A stretch of 64,000 bases of DNA from Ceratobasidium sp. AG-K (Eukaryota > Basidiomycota > Agaricomycetes > Cantharellales > Ceratobasidiaceae): NCBI GenBank assembly GCA_037039685.1, contig JAWNGF010000007.1, forward strand, positions 248,001-312,000, read 5' to 3'. Made by a program: the position numbers and the translations under genes. Shown in pieces: positions 52,849 through 62,770 of the stretch. Numbering within the stretch: position 1 is the first letter of the stretch; the number at the start of each line of letters is the position of its first letter. The notes under the pieces were generated by a model. That model saw only the letters and a list, made by a program, of their open reading frames with translations, searched no databases and had not been told where the DNA came from.

Positions 52849-52860
52849 AGCTTGTTTTGT
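52849..52860 (-). promoter_or_regulatory. E3 self-priming primer-binding site
   Basis: ACAAAACAAGCT on the minus strand, 2 nt after the LTR, complementary over 12 nt to the LTR stretch at 53024..53035. Confidence 0.78.
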
Positions 52861-52862
52861 AA

Positions 52863-53317
52863 TGTCGTAAGCTTCTTCTTGGTGGCTATGAGACAAGCCG
52901 CGATGGAGAGTGGACGGCACTAAGACCTAAGTGACCTCTTGAACCGCAACGCACTTAAGCGTCTGTAGGCTCTTGAGGGTAGGGGTGGTTCTAAGTGTCA
53001 CTCAGAGGGGATGTTTTGACGAGACAAAACAAGCTGGGGTTACCAGGCTTGTTGGTCCTCTATATATATCAGAGAAGTGGCCGAGTCATACACGGCGCAG
53101 CCACATGAGTCATACAGTCTACCAGTCAGGAGTGTCCATGTGAGTCATGCTGTATGAACAGACATGACTCATACAAAGCACAGCCGCGTTACATAATGTA
53201 ACAGAAAAACCACAAGAAGGTGGCAACGCGGCAAACGGAAACGGAACGTAACACAAAAGAAAGGAACAGACGGGCAAGACAACAGTCGAGTCCGATGGAG
53301 TGAGCTGGCTCACGACA
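52863..53317 (-). repeat. E3 5' LTR
   Basis: 455 nt. The TATA box on the minus strand starts at 53068, and the predicted RNA start at 53035 is again 33 nt downstream. Confidence 0.95.
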
Positions 53318-53381
53318 CCTGAACCAGTTGATAAATTTCACAAACTCCATCCCACCGCGCCAGGCCCTTAGGAGGGGGTAA
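53318..53381 (+). pseudogene. E1 pol C-terminus and polypurine tract
   Basis: After removal of E3 and one cctga the frame continues for 17 codons (PVDKFHKLHPTAPGP) to TAG at 53368..53370. The polypurine tract GGAGGGGGTAA then abuts the 3' LTR. Confidence 0.85.
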
Positions 53382-53795
53382 TGTCATGAGCTGACTAAGC
53401 TCACACATTTTATTCTGATTTTATATCTATTTTTCCGAACACTTTCCTTTTTTGGTACAAATGTCCTCTGGCGCTTAACTTGTATCATGTGATGTATTTG
53501 TCTTTTCATTTGCTATTGGTGTTGCTTCCGGAACTTCCAGAATGTCAAGTCATACCTCTTATCTTGCTTATCATTGGTTGTACTCAGCTTTCTCACACTG
53601 ATAGATGATGACGTGGCACTGATCCTCCATGTATATAAACCCAGAGGTCAAGCCGGTTAACGACAAGGCTTGACCTCCTCTCCACTAACACTTGTTCAAT
53701 CAATCCTCTTGACTATCACTACTCCTTGGGTTCTAAGACTTGTCTAAGTCAAACCCCTTAACCTTTTATACACCTAATTGACCCAAGTTGGGACA
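53382..53795 (+). repeat. E1 3' LTR
   Basis: 414 nt, the same ends as the 5' copy, directly preceded by the polypurine tract AGGAGGGGGTAA. It is followed by the TSD ggtgg, after which C0 gag resumes. Confidence 0.92.
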
Positions 53796-55025
53796 GGTGG
53801 TTGAGCATTGGGAGGGAACAGGCATGCAATCACTGTCCTTCCTATAACGGCAGTTAACAAACACCAAAATCAAGGAAGAGGAAGACATCTCTTCTGGGTT
53901 CAACAACCTCTGTGCAATTGCCTCCAAGATGAAGATGCTTGGTGAGCCTGTTACCAACATAATGCTAGTGCAAATTTTTGTGAATGCACTCCCCCCGTCC
54001 TATGTGGTTGTTAGTACTGTTATTCAGACCTCAAACCATCATAGCCTCATTACGTCTGATACGGTATTCAAAGTGGCATTAGCTGAAGAAGAACAATGCA
54101 AGAAAGGTGTCAGACTCATGGCAATGTTCTCCCAAGTCTCAAAGCCAAAGCCCAAGAAGACCAGGAACAATCCAAAAGGGAATAAGAAGGCAAAAGGCCC
54201 CCTATGCAATAACTGCACAAAGCCTGGACACACAAAGAAGGAATGCTGGGCCAGGGGAGGTGGAGCCAAAGGGACTGGACCACACCAAAAGTGATGCAAA
54301 GCAAAACCAGCTGAGACAAAGGCAAACAAGTCAAATTCCATGCCAAAGATTGAGTCAGCCAAACTGGTTTTGGCCAGCCCATCACCCAACAATGCACCCT
54401 CACTATATGCGTTGCCCGCTGTAGACAATCAGTCAGCCCAGGACACTTGGCTTGTCAATTCAGGAGCCTCAAAGCACATGATGCCAAACCAGAACTGGTT
54501 CTTGACCTACCAACCACTGGTACCACCTGCCACAGTTTGAGTGGGCAATGGCAATAGGATCAAAGCAACTGGAATTGGTTGTATCCTTGTCACACTATGC
54601 AATCAAAACCAAAGGGAAACCAATGCATTCATTGCTGGTGTACTACATGTCCCCAATCTCCATGCCAGCCTCATGTTGGTCTGTGAGCTTGCCAAGCAAG
54701 GAACCTATGTGCTGTTTGGGCCAAATGATTCAACCCTTTTGGCAGATAATGGTCGAGGAGCTGAGATTGGCTATGCACGTGAGTCAGCTACCAAGCTATA
54801 CTGGCTAAATGCACGAGTAAAACACATCAAACCTACCACCCACATCGCTTCTGTTGATCCCCAGAGTGTAAACAATCAAAACAACCTTGAAGTGGGTGAA
54901 TTTGTTGCATATACTGCAGGTCACGTTGCCCAAGCCGACCTTCATACATGGCATTGTCGCCTAGGCTACATAAACTACCAGTATGTCCTAGACATGGTCA
55001 GAAATGGCACAGTCCAAGGGTTGGA
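53796..55025 (+). pseudogene. C0 gag C-terminus, zinc knuckle, protease and GAG-pre-integrase domain
   Basis: One frame runs through the whole segment but carries three stops (53845..53847 TAA, 54292..54294 TGA, 54538..54540 TGA). The gag zinc knuckle is CNNCTKPGHTKKEC (CX2CX4HX4C). The protease reads DTWLVNSGASKHMMP; the catalytic Asp expected in DSGA is Asn (54457..54459), so the protease would be inactive. The GAG-pre-integrase signature LHTWHCRLGYINY follows near 54940. The piece ends at the solo LTR at 55026. The three stops and the lost catalytic Asp mark it as long dead. Confidence 0.85.
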
Positions 55026-55441
55026 TGTCATGAGCTGACTAAGCTCAGACATTTTATTCTGATTTTATATCCTTTTTTCCGAACACTTTCCTTTTTTGGT
55101 ACAAATGTCCTTTGTTGCTTAACTTGTATCATGTGATGCATTTGTCTTTTCATTTGATATTGGTGTTGCTTCCTGAACTTCCAGAATGTCGAGTCATATC
55201 TCTTATCTTGCTTATCATTGGTTGTACTCAGCTTTCCCACACTGATAGATGATGATGTGGCACTGATCCCTCATGTATGTAAACCCAGAGGTCAAGCCGG
55301 TTAACGACAAGGCTTGACCTCCTCTCCATTAGGACTTGACAATATCAAATCCTCTTAACTACTTCTACTCCTTGGGTTCTAAGACTTGTCCAAGTCAAAC
55401 CCCTTAACCTTTTATATACCTAAGTGACCCAAGTCGGGACA
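55026..55441 (+). repeat. solo LTR of the E1 family
   Basis: 416 nt, TGTCATGAGCTGAC...GGGACA, clearly related to the E1 LTRs but more diverged; its TATA reads TATGTAAA. It is flanked by tgga on both sides (55022..55025 and 55442..55445), and removing it with one tgga restores the C0 frame. It arose by LTR-LTR recombination of a full element. Confidence 0.88.
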
Positions 55442-55650
55442 TGGACATAGTAGGGAGTCGCTTACCGCTGCAATTGAAGTGCAAGTCATGCCTCAAAGGC
55501 CAGCATACATGTGCTCCATTTCCTCCATTGCCAAATCAAGCCTCTGAGGTACTCAAACTACTCCACAGCAATCTACATGGCCCAATTGCTGTTCATGCAA
55601 TTGGTGGTCATTGCTATTTTGCTGTTATGATTGACAACAAGTCACGGAAG
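55442..55650 (+). pseudogene. C0 integrase zinc-finger fragment
   Basis: The frame continues from 55025 across the solo LTR when a 4-bp tgga duplication is removed. It reads CKSCLKGQHTCAPFP, the CxxC half of the integrase HHCC zinc finger, then the beginning of the catalytic core (DNKSRK). E5 interrupts it at 55650. Confidence 0.8.
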
Positions 55651-56099
55651 TGTCGTAAGCTTCTTCTTGGTGGCTATGAGGAAAGCCGCAATGGAGAGTG
55701 GACGGTACTAAGACCTAAGTGACCTCTTGAACCGCAACACACTTAAGTGTCTGTAGGCTCTTGAGGGTAGGGGTGGTTCAAAGTGTCACTCAAAGGGGAT
55801 GTTTGACGAGACAAAACAAGCTGGGGTTACCAGGCTTGTTGGTCCTCTATATATATTCACAAAGTGGCCAAGTCATACAAAGCGCAGCCACATGAGTCAA
55901 ACAAAACAGCCAGTCAGGAGTGTCCATGTGAGTCATGCTGTATGAACAGACATGACTTGTACAAAGCACAGCCGCGTTACACAATGTAACAGAATAACCA
56001 CAAGAAGGTGGCAACGTGGCAAACGGAAACACAACACAGAGAAAGAAACAGGCGGGCGAGACAACAGGCGAGTCCGATGGAGGGAGCTGGCTCACAACA
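55651..56099 (-). repeat. E5 3' LTR
   Basis: 449 nt, TGTTGTGAGCC...CTTACGACA on the minus strand, homologous to the E2 and E3 LTRs with many C/T and G/A differences. It is preceded (minus strand) by a hairpin and polypurine tract at 56100..56140. Confidence 0.9.
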
Positions 56100-56141
56100 T
56101 TACTCCCCCCTAAGAGTCCATCTAGGGGACCTGGATGGGCT

Positions 56142-56906
56142 CTATTGGATCTTGCAATCCTTGCTTTTTGCAAGTATGTGCTCTTCCAGCCCCTCGTCCT
56201 CTTTGATGGTTAAATTGATGGGGTTGAACACAGTGTTACCTGGTTTGTCCGAGAACTTTTCCCATTCCTCCCATGTCTCCTCCTTTGTCCAGTCGGCCTT
56301 GGACCAGTCCAAAACCCTCTTCTGGGCTTCCACAAACCCCTCATCCCATTGTTGCACGTCCAGCTCTGCCTCCTTCCATGCTGACACGTCCGCTTCCTCC
56401 CACTTCCACCAGTTCGGCGACCATTCAAACTTTTCCTTCTGGTATCTTCCCCTTTCCATCTTCCAGTTGCTCAGGTCCTTCTTGTAATTGGCGTCCCAGG
56501 CGTCGTTCCACCAAGGTCGGAGCGTTGGTTGTCTCCCATCGTACCCTGGTACCCACTCGCTTGAGTATGCCCCCGCTTGTCCCCATTCAACAACTCCAAG
56601 CATATGGGTGGACAGGAGGACGACCTCCAAGACCTGTAACACGGCACATCCTCAACAAACAAAGATGTCCCTTTGCAGGAGTTGCATGCATGTCAGCCAT
56701 TTCTTTCCGACCCACTGGAATTCTCCCAGGTCTGAGTGTAGGACCTCGTCCAACGCCCTGAATTGCATTCTGCCGGAGCTCTGCTGCAACCTCTTAAAGA
56801 CGTAGAGGGCGGCTCTGGCGTCAAGGATCCTTGCTGTAGCAAAGGCAGATCCTTTGAGGACGCAGACAAGGTTGTTGGAGATGGTGGCATGGGTAACAGC
56901 AGGCAT
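56142..56906 (-). pseudogene. E5 ORF3 with one TGA
   Basis: 765 nt, the same length as ORF3 in E2 and E3, alignable throughout without indels. The CxxC codons read TGT TGA GGA TGT where E2 has TGT CGA GGA TGC, so a single CGA to TGA breaks the frame. The Trp-rich C-terminal half is preserved (WSKADWTKEETWEEWEKF). The lack of indels despite heavy point decay suggests mutation mainly by base change. Confidence 0.85.
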
Positions 56907-56990
56907 TGTGGCAAGCAGAAAAGATTTAGAGCGTAGAGTTGGGAGTGGTTGTAAGCTTTGCAGATGTTACTACCGACTGCGCCCCCCCTG

Positions 56991-56999
56991 CCTTTTATC
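56991..56999 (-). promoter_or_regulatory. TATA-like box in front of E5 ORF3
   Basis: GATAAAAGG on the minus strand, 85 nt before the ORF3 ATG. It is preserved although the pol frame shifts just upstream. Confidence 0.45.
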
Positions 57000-59936
57000 T
57001 TTCCTGGAGCGTAGTTAGATGGTGTGGGAGCTTTGGGTGTTGGTGTAGAAAGCCCTTGATGATCTTGGACAGGTGACCAAAATCTTCTGCTCTTTGTTCC
57101 ATGTCTTCTTCATCTCCATAACCCTTCCATCTGACCCTGTAACAGAGTCCATCCTTTGTTTCCTTCCAGTCTAGAATCTTTTCTACTTCATATTCTTCTT
57201 CCCCTTCTTCTGTAATGATTGGTGGTGGTCGGGGTTGGTTTCTTCTGAATTCCATGTCTTCTTTGTAAGGGCTGAGCAAGTTGATATGAAAAACAGGGTG
57301 TACCCTCATTGTTGCTGGCAAAATGAGCTCATACGCGTGTGACCCTATCTTTCATTTCACAACAAACGGCCCATGCTTTTTGTTATCCAGCTTCCTTGAA
57401 GGTCTCTTTGTTTGGATGTTTCTTCCCAGTAACCATACTAGTTCTCCTTCTTGGTATTCGTTTTTTGGACTTTCTTCCAGCAACCTTTGTCTTTCCATAG
57501 ATGCAATTGCTTCATTGTGGATGCTACGCCATTTTTCCATAATTTTGTTTGCTTCAGGTACTGCTGTCTCTTCTGACAAAATGTTCCACAGAGGCTCCCT
57601 GCCGTAGACTATTGCAAAAGGGGAATTCCCTGTTACATGGTGCTTCTGGAGATTATAACTAAATTCTGCAATTGGTAATAAGTCTGCCCAATTGTCCTGC
57701 TGATAGTTGACAAAGGATCATAGCCAGCCTTCCATCCACTGGTTGATTCTTTCCGTTATCCCATCTGTTTGGGGGTGGTAGGCCGTGCTGAAACTTGGGC
57801 TAGTTCCAATTCTCTTGTAGATTGCCTTTATTAGTCTTGAATTGAAAGTAGCCCCCCAGTCAGAGACAGTGCTTTTGGGGAAACCATGTAACTTCCAAAC
57901 GTTTGTGACAAAAAGATCTGCAAGTTCACTTGCTGTGTGGGATTCCTTGCAGGGTATGAAATGTGCCATTCTTGAGAATCGGTCAACAACCACCATGATG
58001 CTATCTGACCCTTTGGACTTTGGTAATTTTACCACAAAGTCAAATGCTATGTCTTCCCAGGGTCCTACTGGAATCTCTAGCGGTTTGATAGGAACTATTT
58101 GCTTTGATCCCTTTGTTTGTTGGCAAGTCTTGCAGGATTCCACATATCTGTTTATGCTCTGCTTCATTCCTGGCCAGAAGTATCTTCTTGATATTAGTTC
58201 CAATGTCCTAGCTTGTCCTTGATGTCCTGCAATCTTTGAGTCATGGTGTAGCCGCATAATGGACAGCCTGGCTTCCTTATCTTCCAGAATGTAAATCCTT
58301 CCTTTGAACCATAATAGTCCCTCCTTGAAATTGTAGTCTTTTGCGCTGTGTTGTAGGGTTCTTGGTAACATTTCCCTTGATTTGCAGATTTCCTTGATCT
58401 TTGCCAGTCCTTCATTGGTTTCCTGAGCTTCCTTGATAGTCGCTATAATGTCTGTGTCCATCTGTCCCATAAATCCTTTAAATTTTTCGGCAGATATCAT
58501 GACTTGTTCCGGTGTGGGAATATCCTCATGGTCAGATTGTCTTGACAATAGGTCTGGTTTAGATGAAAGGATTCCAGGGCGGTATATGATATCAAAGTTG
58601 TAGGATGCCAGTAGTTGATGCCATCTCGCATGTTGACGGTTGAATGTTCTTGCTTCCTTCCAGAACTGTAGGTTCCGGTGATCAGTGTAGTTTGTGATAG
58701 GATCCTTTGTTCTTTCAAGGTATAGCCTCCAGTGTGTCAATGATTCTATGATTGCCATAAGTTCTTTATTGTGAACGTCGTAGTTGAGTTGAGCCTTGTT
58801 GAAAGATTTTGACAGGAAGGCAATAGGGTGTAGGTAGCTGTCGTCTTGCCTTTGAGACAGAATTGCTCCCATTGCTATTCCACTTGCGTCTGTTTCCAAG
58901 AAAAAGGGTTTGTCAGGGTTTGGGTGTTGTAGCATGGGTTCCTTGCTAATTTCTGTTTTTAGGGCCTCAAAAGCTTCCTGCTGATTGATTCCCCACTCCC
59001 ATTTGTTATCCTTTCTTGTCAAGGCTGTCAAGGGTTTTGCTAGTCGGCTAAAATTTGGTACAAATCTTTGGTAGAAGTTTGTGAATCCTAGGAATGCTTG
59101 AACTTGCTTGACCATTTTGGGCTCCTTCCATTCCTTTATCGCTTTGACCTTCTCTTCCTCCATTGAGATGCCTGAGTCGCTGATTCAAAGCCTGGTATAT
59201 GTTAGCCTTGTGACAAAAAATTCGCATTTTGGGAGTTTTGCAAATAGGTTTTTGTCCAGTAAGATCTTCAACACCTTCTTGACGTCTATAGTATGTTGAC
59301 CCCTGTTTTTAGAGAAGACCAGGATGTTGTCAATGTAAACAATGACGCATACGTCGATAAGTTCATGGAAGATGTGGTTCATGTATCTTTGGAATATGGC
59401 AGGCGCATTTTTTTGTCCAAAAGGCATGACAACATATTCAAATAGCCCTTCCTTGGTTCTGAAAGCTGTCTTCCATTCGTCCCCTTCCTTTATCCTGATA
59501 TTGTTGAATCCCATGCGTAGATCAATTTTGGAGAAAAATTTTGCATCCTTGATTTTGTCCAAGAGGTCTTCCATCAGGGGCATTGGGAACCTGTCATCCT
59601 TTGTGATAGCATGTACCCCCCCAAGATCTTGAACAAGCCGTAATTGGCGTACTGCTTCTGGGTTTTTTGGATCAACCGGCTTTTTCACAAAGAAACAGGG
59701 CAATGCAATGGGTGACTTGCTTGGTCGGATCTTTCCGGCCACAATTTCCTCATCCAAGTATTCCCTTAGTGCAATGGACTTGGCTGGAGAAAGTGGGATT
59801 GGTCTGGCTGGTTTTGGAAGTTCAGCCCCTTCTTTGAAGTCAATGGGACAGTTGTATGGATGATGATCTGGGATTCTTTTGAACTTTTCTTCACTGAATA
59901 CGTTGGCAAATTCCTTGAATTCCTCAGGCAAGTTGT
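56995..59936 (-). pseudogene. E5 pol: RT, RNase H, integrase, chromodomain with stops
   Basis: One frame runs from 59936 to 56995 with stops at 59185..59187 (GGA to TGA relative to E2), 57718..57720 and 57352..57354 (both CGA to TGA). RT reads VYIDNILVF, so the second catalytic Asp is Asn. RNase H ETDASGIAMGAILSQ and the integrase core (VSDWGATFNSR, TDGITERINQ) are recognisable. The chromodomain VRWKGYGDEEDMEQ is present. A one-base shift near 57020 ends the frame at 56995. Confidence 0.9.
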
Positions 59937-60423
59937 TGTGACCTGTCCCACCCTCTGTCTCTCTTTCTGCGGACTCGTGGCTTGTATCGGCGCCTTAAGC
60001 GCCTCTTCTGTATAGATGTGCCCTCTCCCTCGCTTAGTGAGGTGTATGGATGACGTGTCACCATGAGTCATATGACTCATGCTGTTTTCTATTGGCTGGC
60101 CTGAGCAGCCCCCTTTATGACTTGGACTCTGACTTGGGCTTGTGACTCATGTACTTAGTATGACTCACTCACCTCTTGCCTATATATACTGGCTTGCAAG
60201 CATGGTTACCCCCAGCTTGCTTTGCCTTGTCAACTCTCCCTGCAGTGTGTGATCAGAGGCACTTGGCTACTTAGCCACTACAGCAGCCACTTGGGATTTG
60301 GAGCTAGGACTTCTACTTAGAAGCTAGCAATTTCCCTTAGCAATTTAGTCTACTTAGACTTATCACTCACGGTCAACAAGGCAATTAGCAGTCGTCAACT
60401 CTACTACTTAGCAGGTTGCAACA
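59937..60423 (+). repeat. E6 5' LTR
   Basis: 487 nt, TGTGACCTGTCC...GTTGCAACA. TATATATA at 60181..60188. The predicted RNA start AGCTTGCTTTGC (60214..60225) lies 33 nt after the TATA start. The right end is fixed by the primer-binding site; the 3' copy is not in the window. Confidence 0.8.
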
Positions 60424-60425
60424 TT

Positions 60426-60437
60426 GCAAAGCAAGCT
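60426..60437 (+). promoter_or_regulatory. E6 self-priming primer-binding site
   Basis: GCAAAGCAAGCT, 2 nt (TT) after the LTR, exact complement of 60214..60225. The geometry is the same as in E1, E2 and E3, but the sequence differs, so it is a covarying pair. Confidence 0.8.
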
Positions 60438-60602
60438 ATTCCTCCGCTGAGCCACGAGAAAACAAGGTCACGTGACTTCACAACAATGAACTCAAGACCC
60501 TTGAGCGCAGCGTCAAACAGGCAGGCTACTGAGCCCGCGCCACAAATAGTCAAATTATGATCAAACCCTTCAAGAGGAGCAAGGGATTGAGCTGGAGATT
60601 GG

Positions 60603-62711
60603 ATGGCCCTGCTTAGAGCCAATAGCCGGGTATCTAGACCCCCATCTACTAGCGTCCCTGGGGGAATCGGAAACATTATTGAAACTTTGGGAACTCAAGG
60701 AGAAACATCTATCTCAAACGAACAAGGATCCACTTCCCCAACTATCCAAATAGTCAAACAACCGACCAATACTCCTCCCCCACCAGGTCCACAAATCAGT
60801 CAAAGGGACATAGTCAGCCCTAGAGCACACCGTATTATTAGAATACCGGCACCACTCAGGAACGCTACTCCAGGCCCATCAAACCCCATCCAAGCACCAC
60901 CTCCACAACAGCACACAATGGCAACTGGAAGGCGGCAACCACTAGAAATGCCGAACTTCGACAACATCTTTCCTCCTGCTTCAGGAACCCCAGCAGGACC
61001 TATGGCGCCCACACCGGCATCAATGCCAGGATTGATGGTGACCACTAGGTCACATAGCGCACTCAGCGTACCATCCACGTTTGAATCCCAACAAAGCATT
61101 GAGACCATCTCTCAGGATGAACGCTTGAGAAACGAATTACTGATAGAAAACATTGAAGGAAGAAGGGTCAAAACCCTAGAAAGGATTTTCAACACTCTAC
61201 AGGTCCAATACCAACAAGAAAACGCGGTCCAAGCTCTGAGAATCGAAGGCCTCAAACGCCGATGGGATCTTCAACAGCAAGACAGCAACAACATGATGCA
61301 GCGGATTGAGCGCATTGCTTCCAGGACAGAAGATGGAGTCAACACCTTCTACAAACGTCTCCAAAATGTTGATTGCGCACAACAAAGGATTGAGCAAATA
61401 TTCGAACGATCAGTCGAAAACTTCAAGCACATCAACCAACAATTGATGGCTCAAAATCAGCTGATCACTCAGAACCTGCAAAACCAAGTTGATTGGATCA
61501 ACAGGATAGAAGAAACCATTGGAAGAATGGCTGCAGGAATGAGGAACATCACAGTTACTCTAGGACGCATTGATGAAGAAGTTACTGAAGGTTTCCAAGA
61601 TCAAACCAACCGACTCAGGGAAATCCAGACAGGGGGACAAGAAACGTTTGATCTCCTTGAACAAATCGGAGCAGACGCCCAAGTAGAATCGGATCACCAA
61701 CATGTGGAGTCTAGAAGAACTTCCATGGAAATCCCAAACCCTAGAGAACCTCCCCTGCATAGGAGGAACATCTCACCCCAAGGAAGGCGATCTCCCTCAT
61801 TTGAGGTGCAAGGACAATCAGGCTATCAAATCAGGGATGAAGGAAGAACCTTCATTATTCAAACAGGACAAGGTGGAAACGGGAATGGATCAGGACCACG
61901 CATCAAGATGCCCAAAGCATTTGAAGGAACGACGGGGACAGCTGCCGAAACATTCCTTGCGCGAATGAAAGCATTTTTCTGCCTGAACCCAAATCAATAT
62001 GACACTGAGGAACGGCAAATTGTCGCAACCCTCATGAATATGGCAGAAGGAGCAGCAGGAAACTGGGCACAACCCGCCCTCAATCGATACAACAACAATG
62101 AGAACCATCCTTGGCTGGAATCATGGGAAGCTTTCCAAAACACCTATGAGAAGCAGTGGAGCAACCCTAGCAAGAAAATCCAAGCAGAACAAGGGATTCA
62201 ACGGCTCTACCAGAACAAATCCGTAGGCGAATATGTCTCTGAATTCTGACTTCTTGCACAAGAGCTAGATTGGAACGATGCCGCTCTGATTGCGCGTTTC
62301 AGGCAAGGGTTGAGCAGACTCATCAAAGCGGAACTTGTCTGCGAAGAACTCAGGGATAGGGGAACCGCCGCACAAAGGGACTTAGAAGGATGGATCGATA
62401 TCACCCTCCAAGCCAAAGAAATCCAAAAACTCACCAATCCCCAAAACAAAGGAAAGAAGGAAGACAAGGCTGAAGGATCCAAAACCACAAGACAAGTGAA
62501 AGGAGACCTCGTCCCAAAGGCTGAAAAAACACGCCGCAAGGAAAACAACCTCTGCATCAAATGTGGAGAAGCTGGACATGCAATTGCTGATTGCAAAAAG
62601 GAATGGACCTACAAGGACAAAGGGAAGGCACTGGTGAAAGGAAGGGCTGGTGAAGTGAAGGAAAGAGAAACAGACGAAACCAAGTCCACCGATTCGGAGT
62701 CGGAAAACTAG
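60603..62711 (+). pseudogene. E6 gag with in-frame TGA
   Basis: ATG at 60603, 703 codons. A Pro-rich N-terminus is followed by a long coiled coil (about residues 180-370). The gag core near 440-590 has PKAFEGTTGTAAETFLARM and WEAFQNTYEKQWSNP. Near residue 649 there is a CCHC knuckle CIKCGEAGHAIADC. TGA at 62247..62249 (SEF*LLAQELDW) interrupts an otherwise open frame, in the position where related gags have FR, so CGA to TGA is likely. It ends at TAG 62709..62711. Confidence 0.87.
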
Positions 62712-62770
62712 ATGGGCGTCTCTCCACCATGTGTGAAGATGCCCCGATATCCTCTCTGTGAAATGTATAC

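Larger units (their letters stand above)
33062..53317 (-). mobile_element. E3: sister of E2 in reverse orientation, host of E4
   Basis: 455-nt LTRs (33062..33516 and 52863..53317) look identical by eye. TSD cctga lies at 33057..33061 and 53318..53322. Without E4 it is about 7.2 kb with the same gene order as E2. gag, pol (including the chromodomain) and ORF3 are all open, so E3 appears to have been intact until E4 split its pol. It lies antisense within E1 pol. Confidence 0.95.
19371..53795 (+). mobile_element. E1: Ty3/gypsy chromovirus, host of E2 and E3
   Basis: It has 414-nt LTRs (19371..19784 and 53382..53795, both TGTCATGAGC...GGGACA) and 5-bp TSDs ggtgg at 19366..19370 and 53796..53800. 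Without E2, E3 and E4 it would be about 7 kb. The order is 5' LTR, primer-binding site, a coiled-coil reading frame, gag, pol (protease, RT, RNase H, integrase, chromodomain), polypurine tract, 3' LTR. The LTRs differ at about nine positions by eye (about 2%). gag has a nonsense codon and pol a frameshift, so it is dead but recognisable. Confidence 0.92.
18691..55650 (+). mobile_element. C0: decayed Ty1/copia element, split by E1, a solo LTR and E5
   Basis: Three separated pieces read as one copia polyprotein once the insertions are removed: 18691..19370 (LTR and gag N-terminus), 53796..55025 (gag C-terminus, zinc knuckle, protease, GAG-pre-integrase domain) and 55442..55650 (start of integrase). 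E1 sits between pieces 1 and 2 with TSD ggtgg. A solo LTR sits between pieces 2 and 3. E5 interrupts the integrase at 55650, and the rest of C0 (integrase core, RT, RNase H, 3' LTR) lies outside the window. In-frame stops at 53845..53847, 54292..54294 and 54538..54540 show that it is dead. It is the oldest layer of the stack. Confidence 0.85.
55651..59936 (-). mobile_element. E5: decayed E2/E3-family element, 3' part (cut by E6)
   Basis: Its 449-nt 3' LTR starts at 55651 next to C0 integrase (left flank ggaag). Then come, on the minus strand reading backwards, ORF3 and pol. At 59936 it is cut by the E6 LTR, so gag, the start of pol and the 5' LTR must lie beyond the window. Compared with E2 it has lost most CpGs (12 against 32 in a homologous 600 nt, hand count) and carries four in-frame stops. 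It is dead and much older than E2 and E3. Confidence 0.92.
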
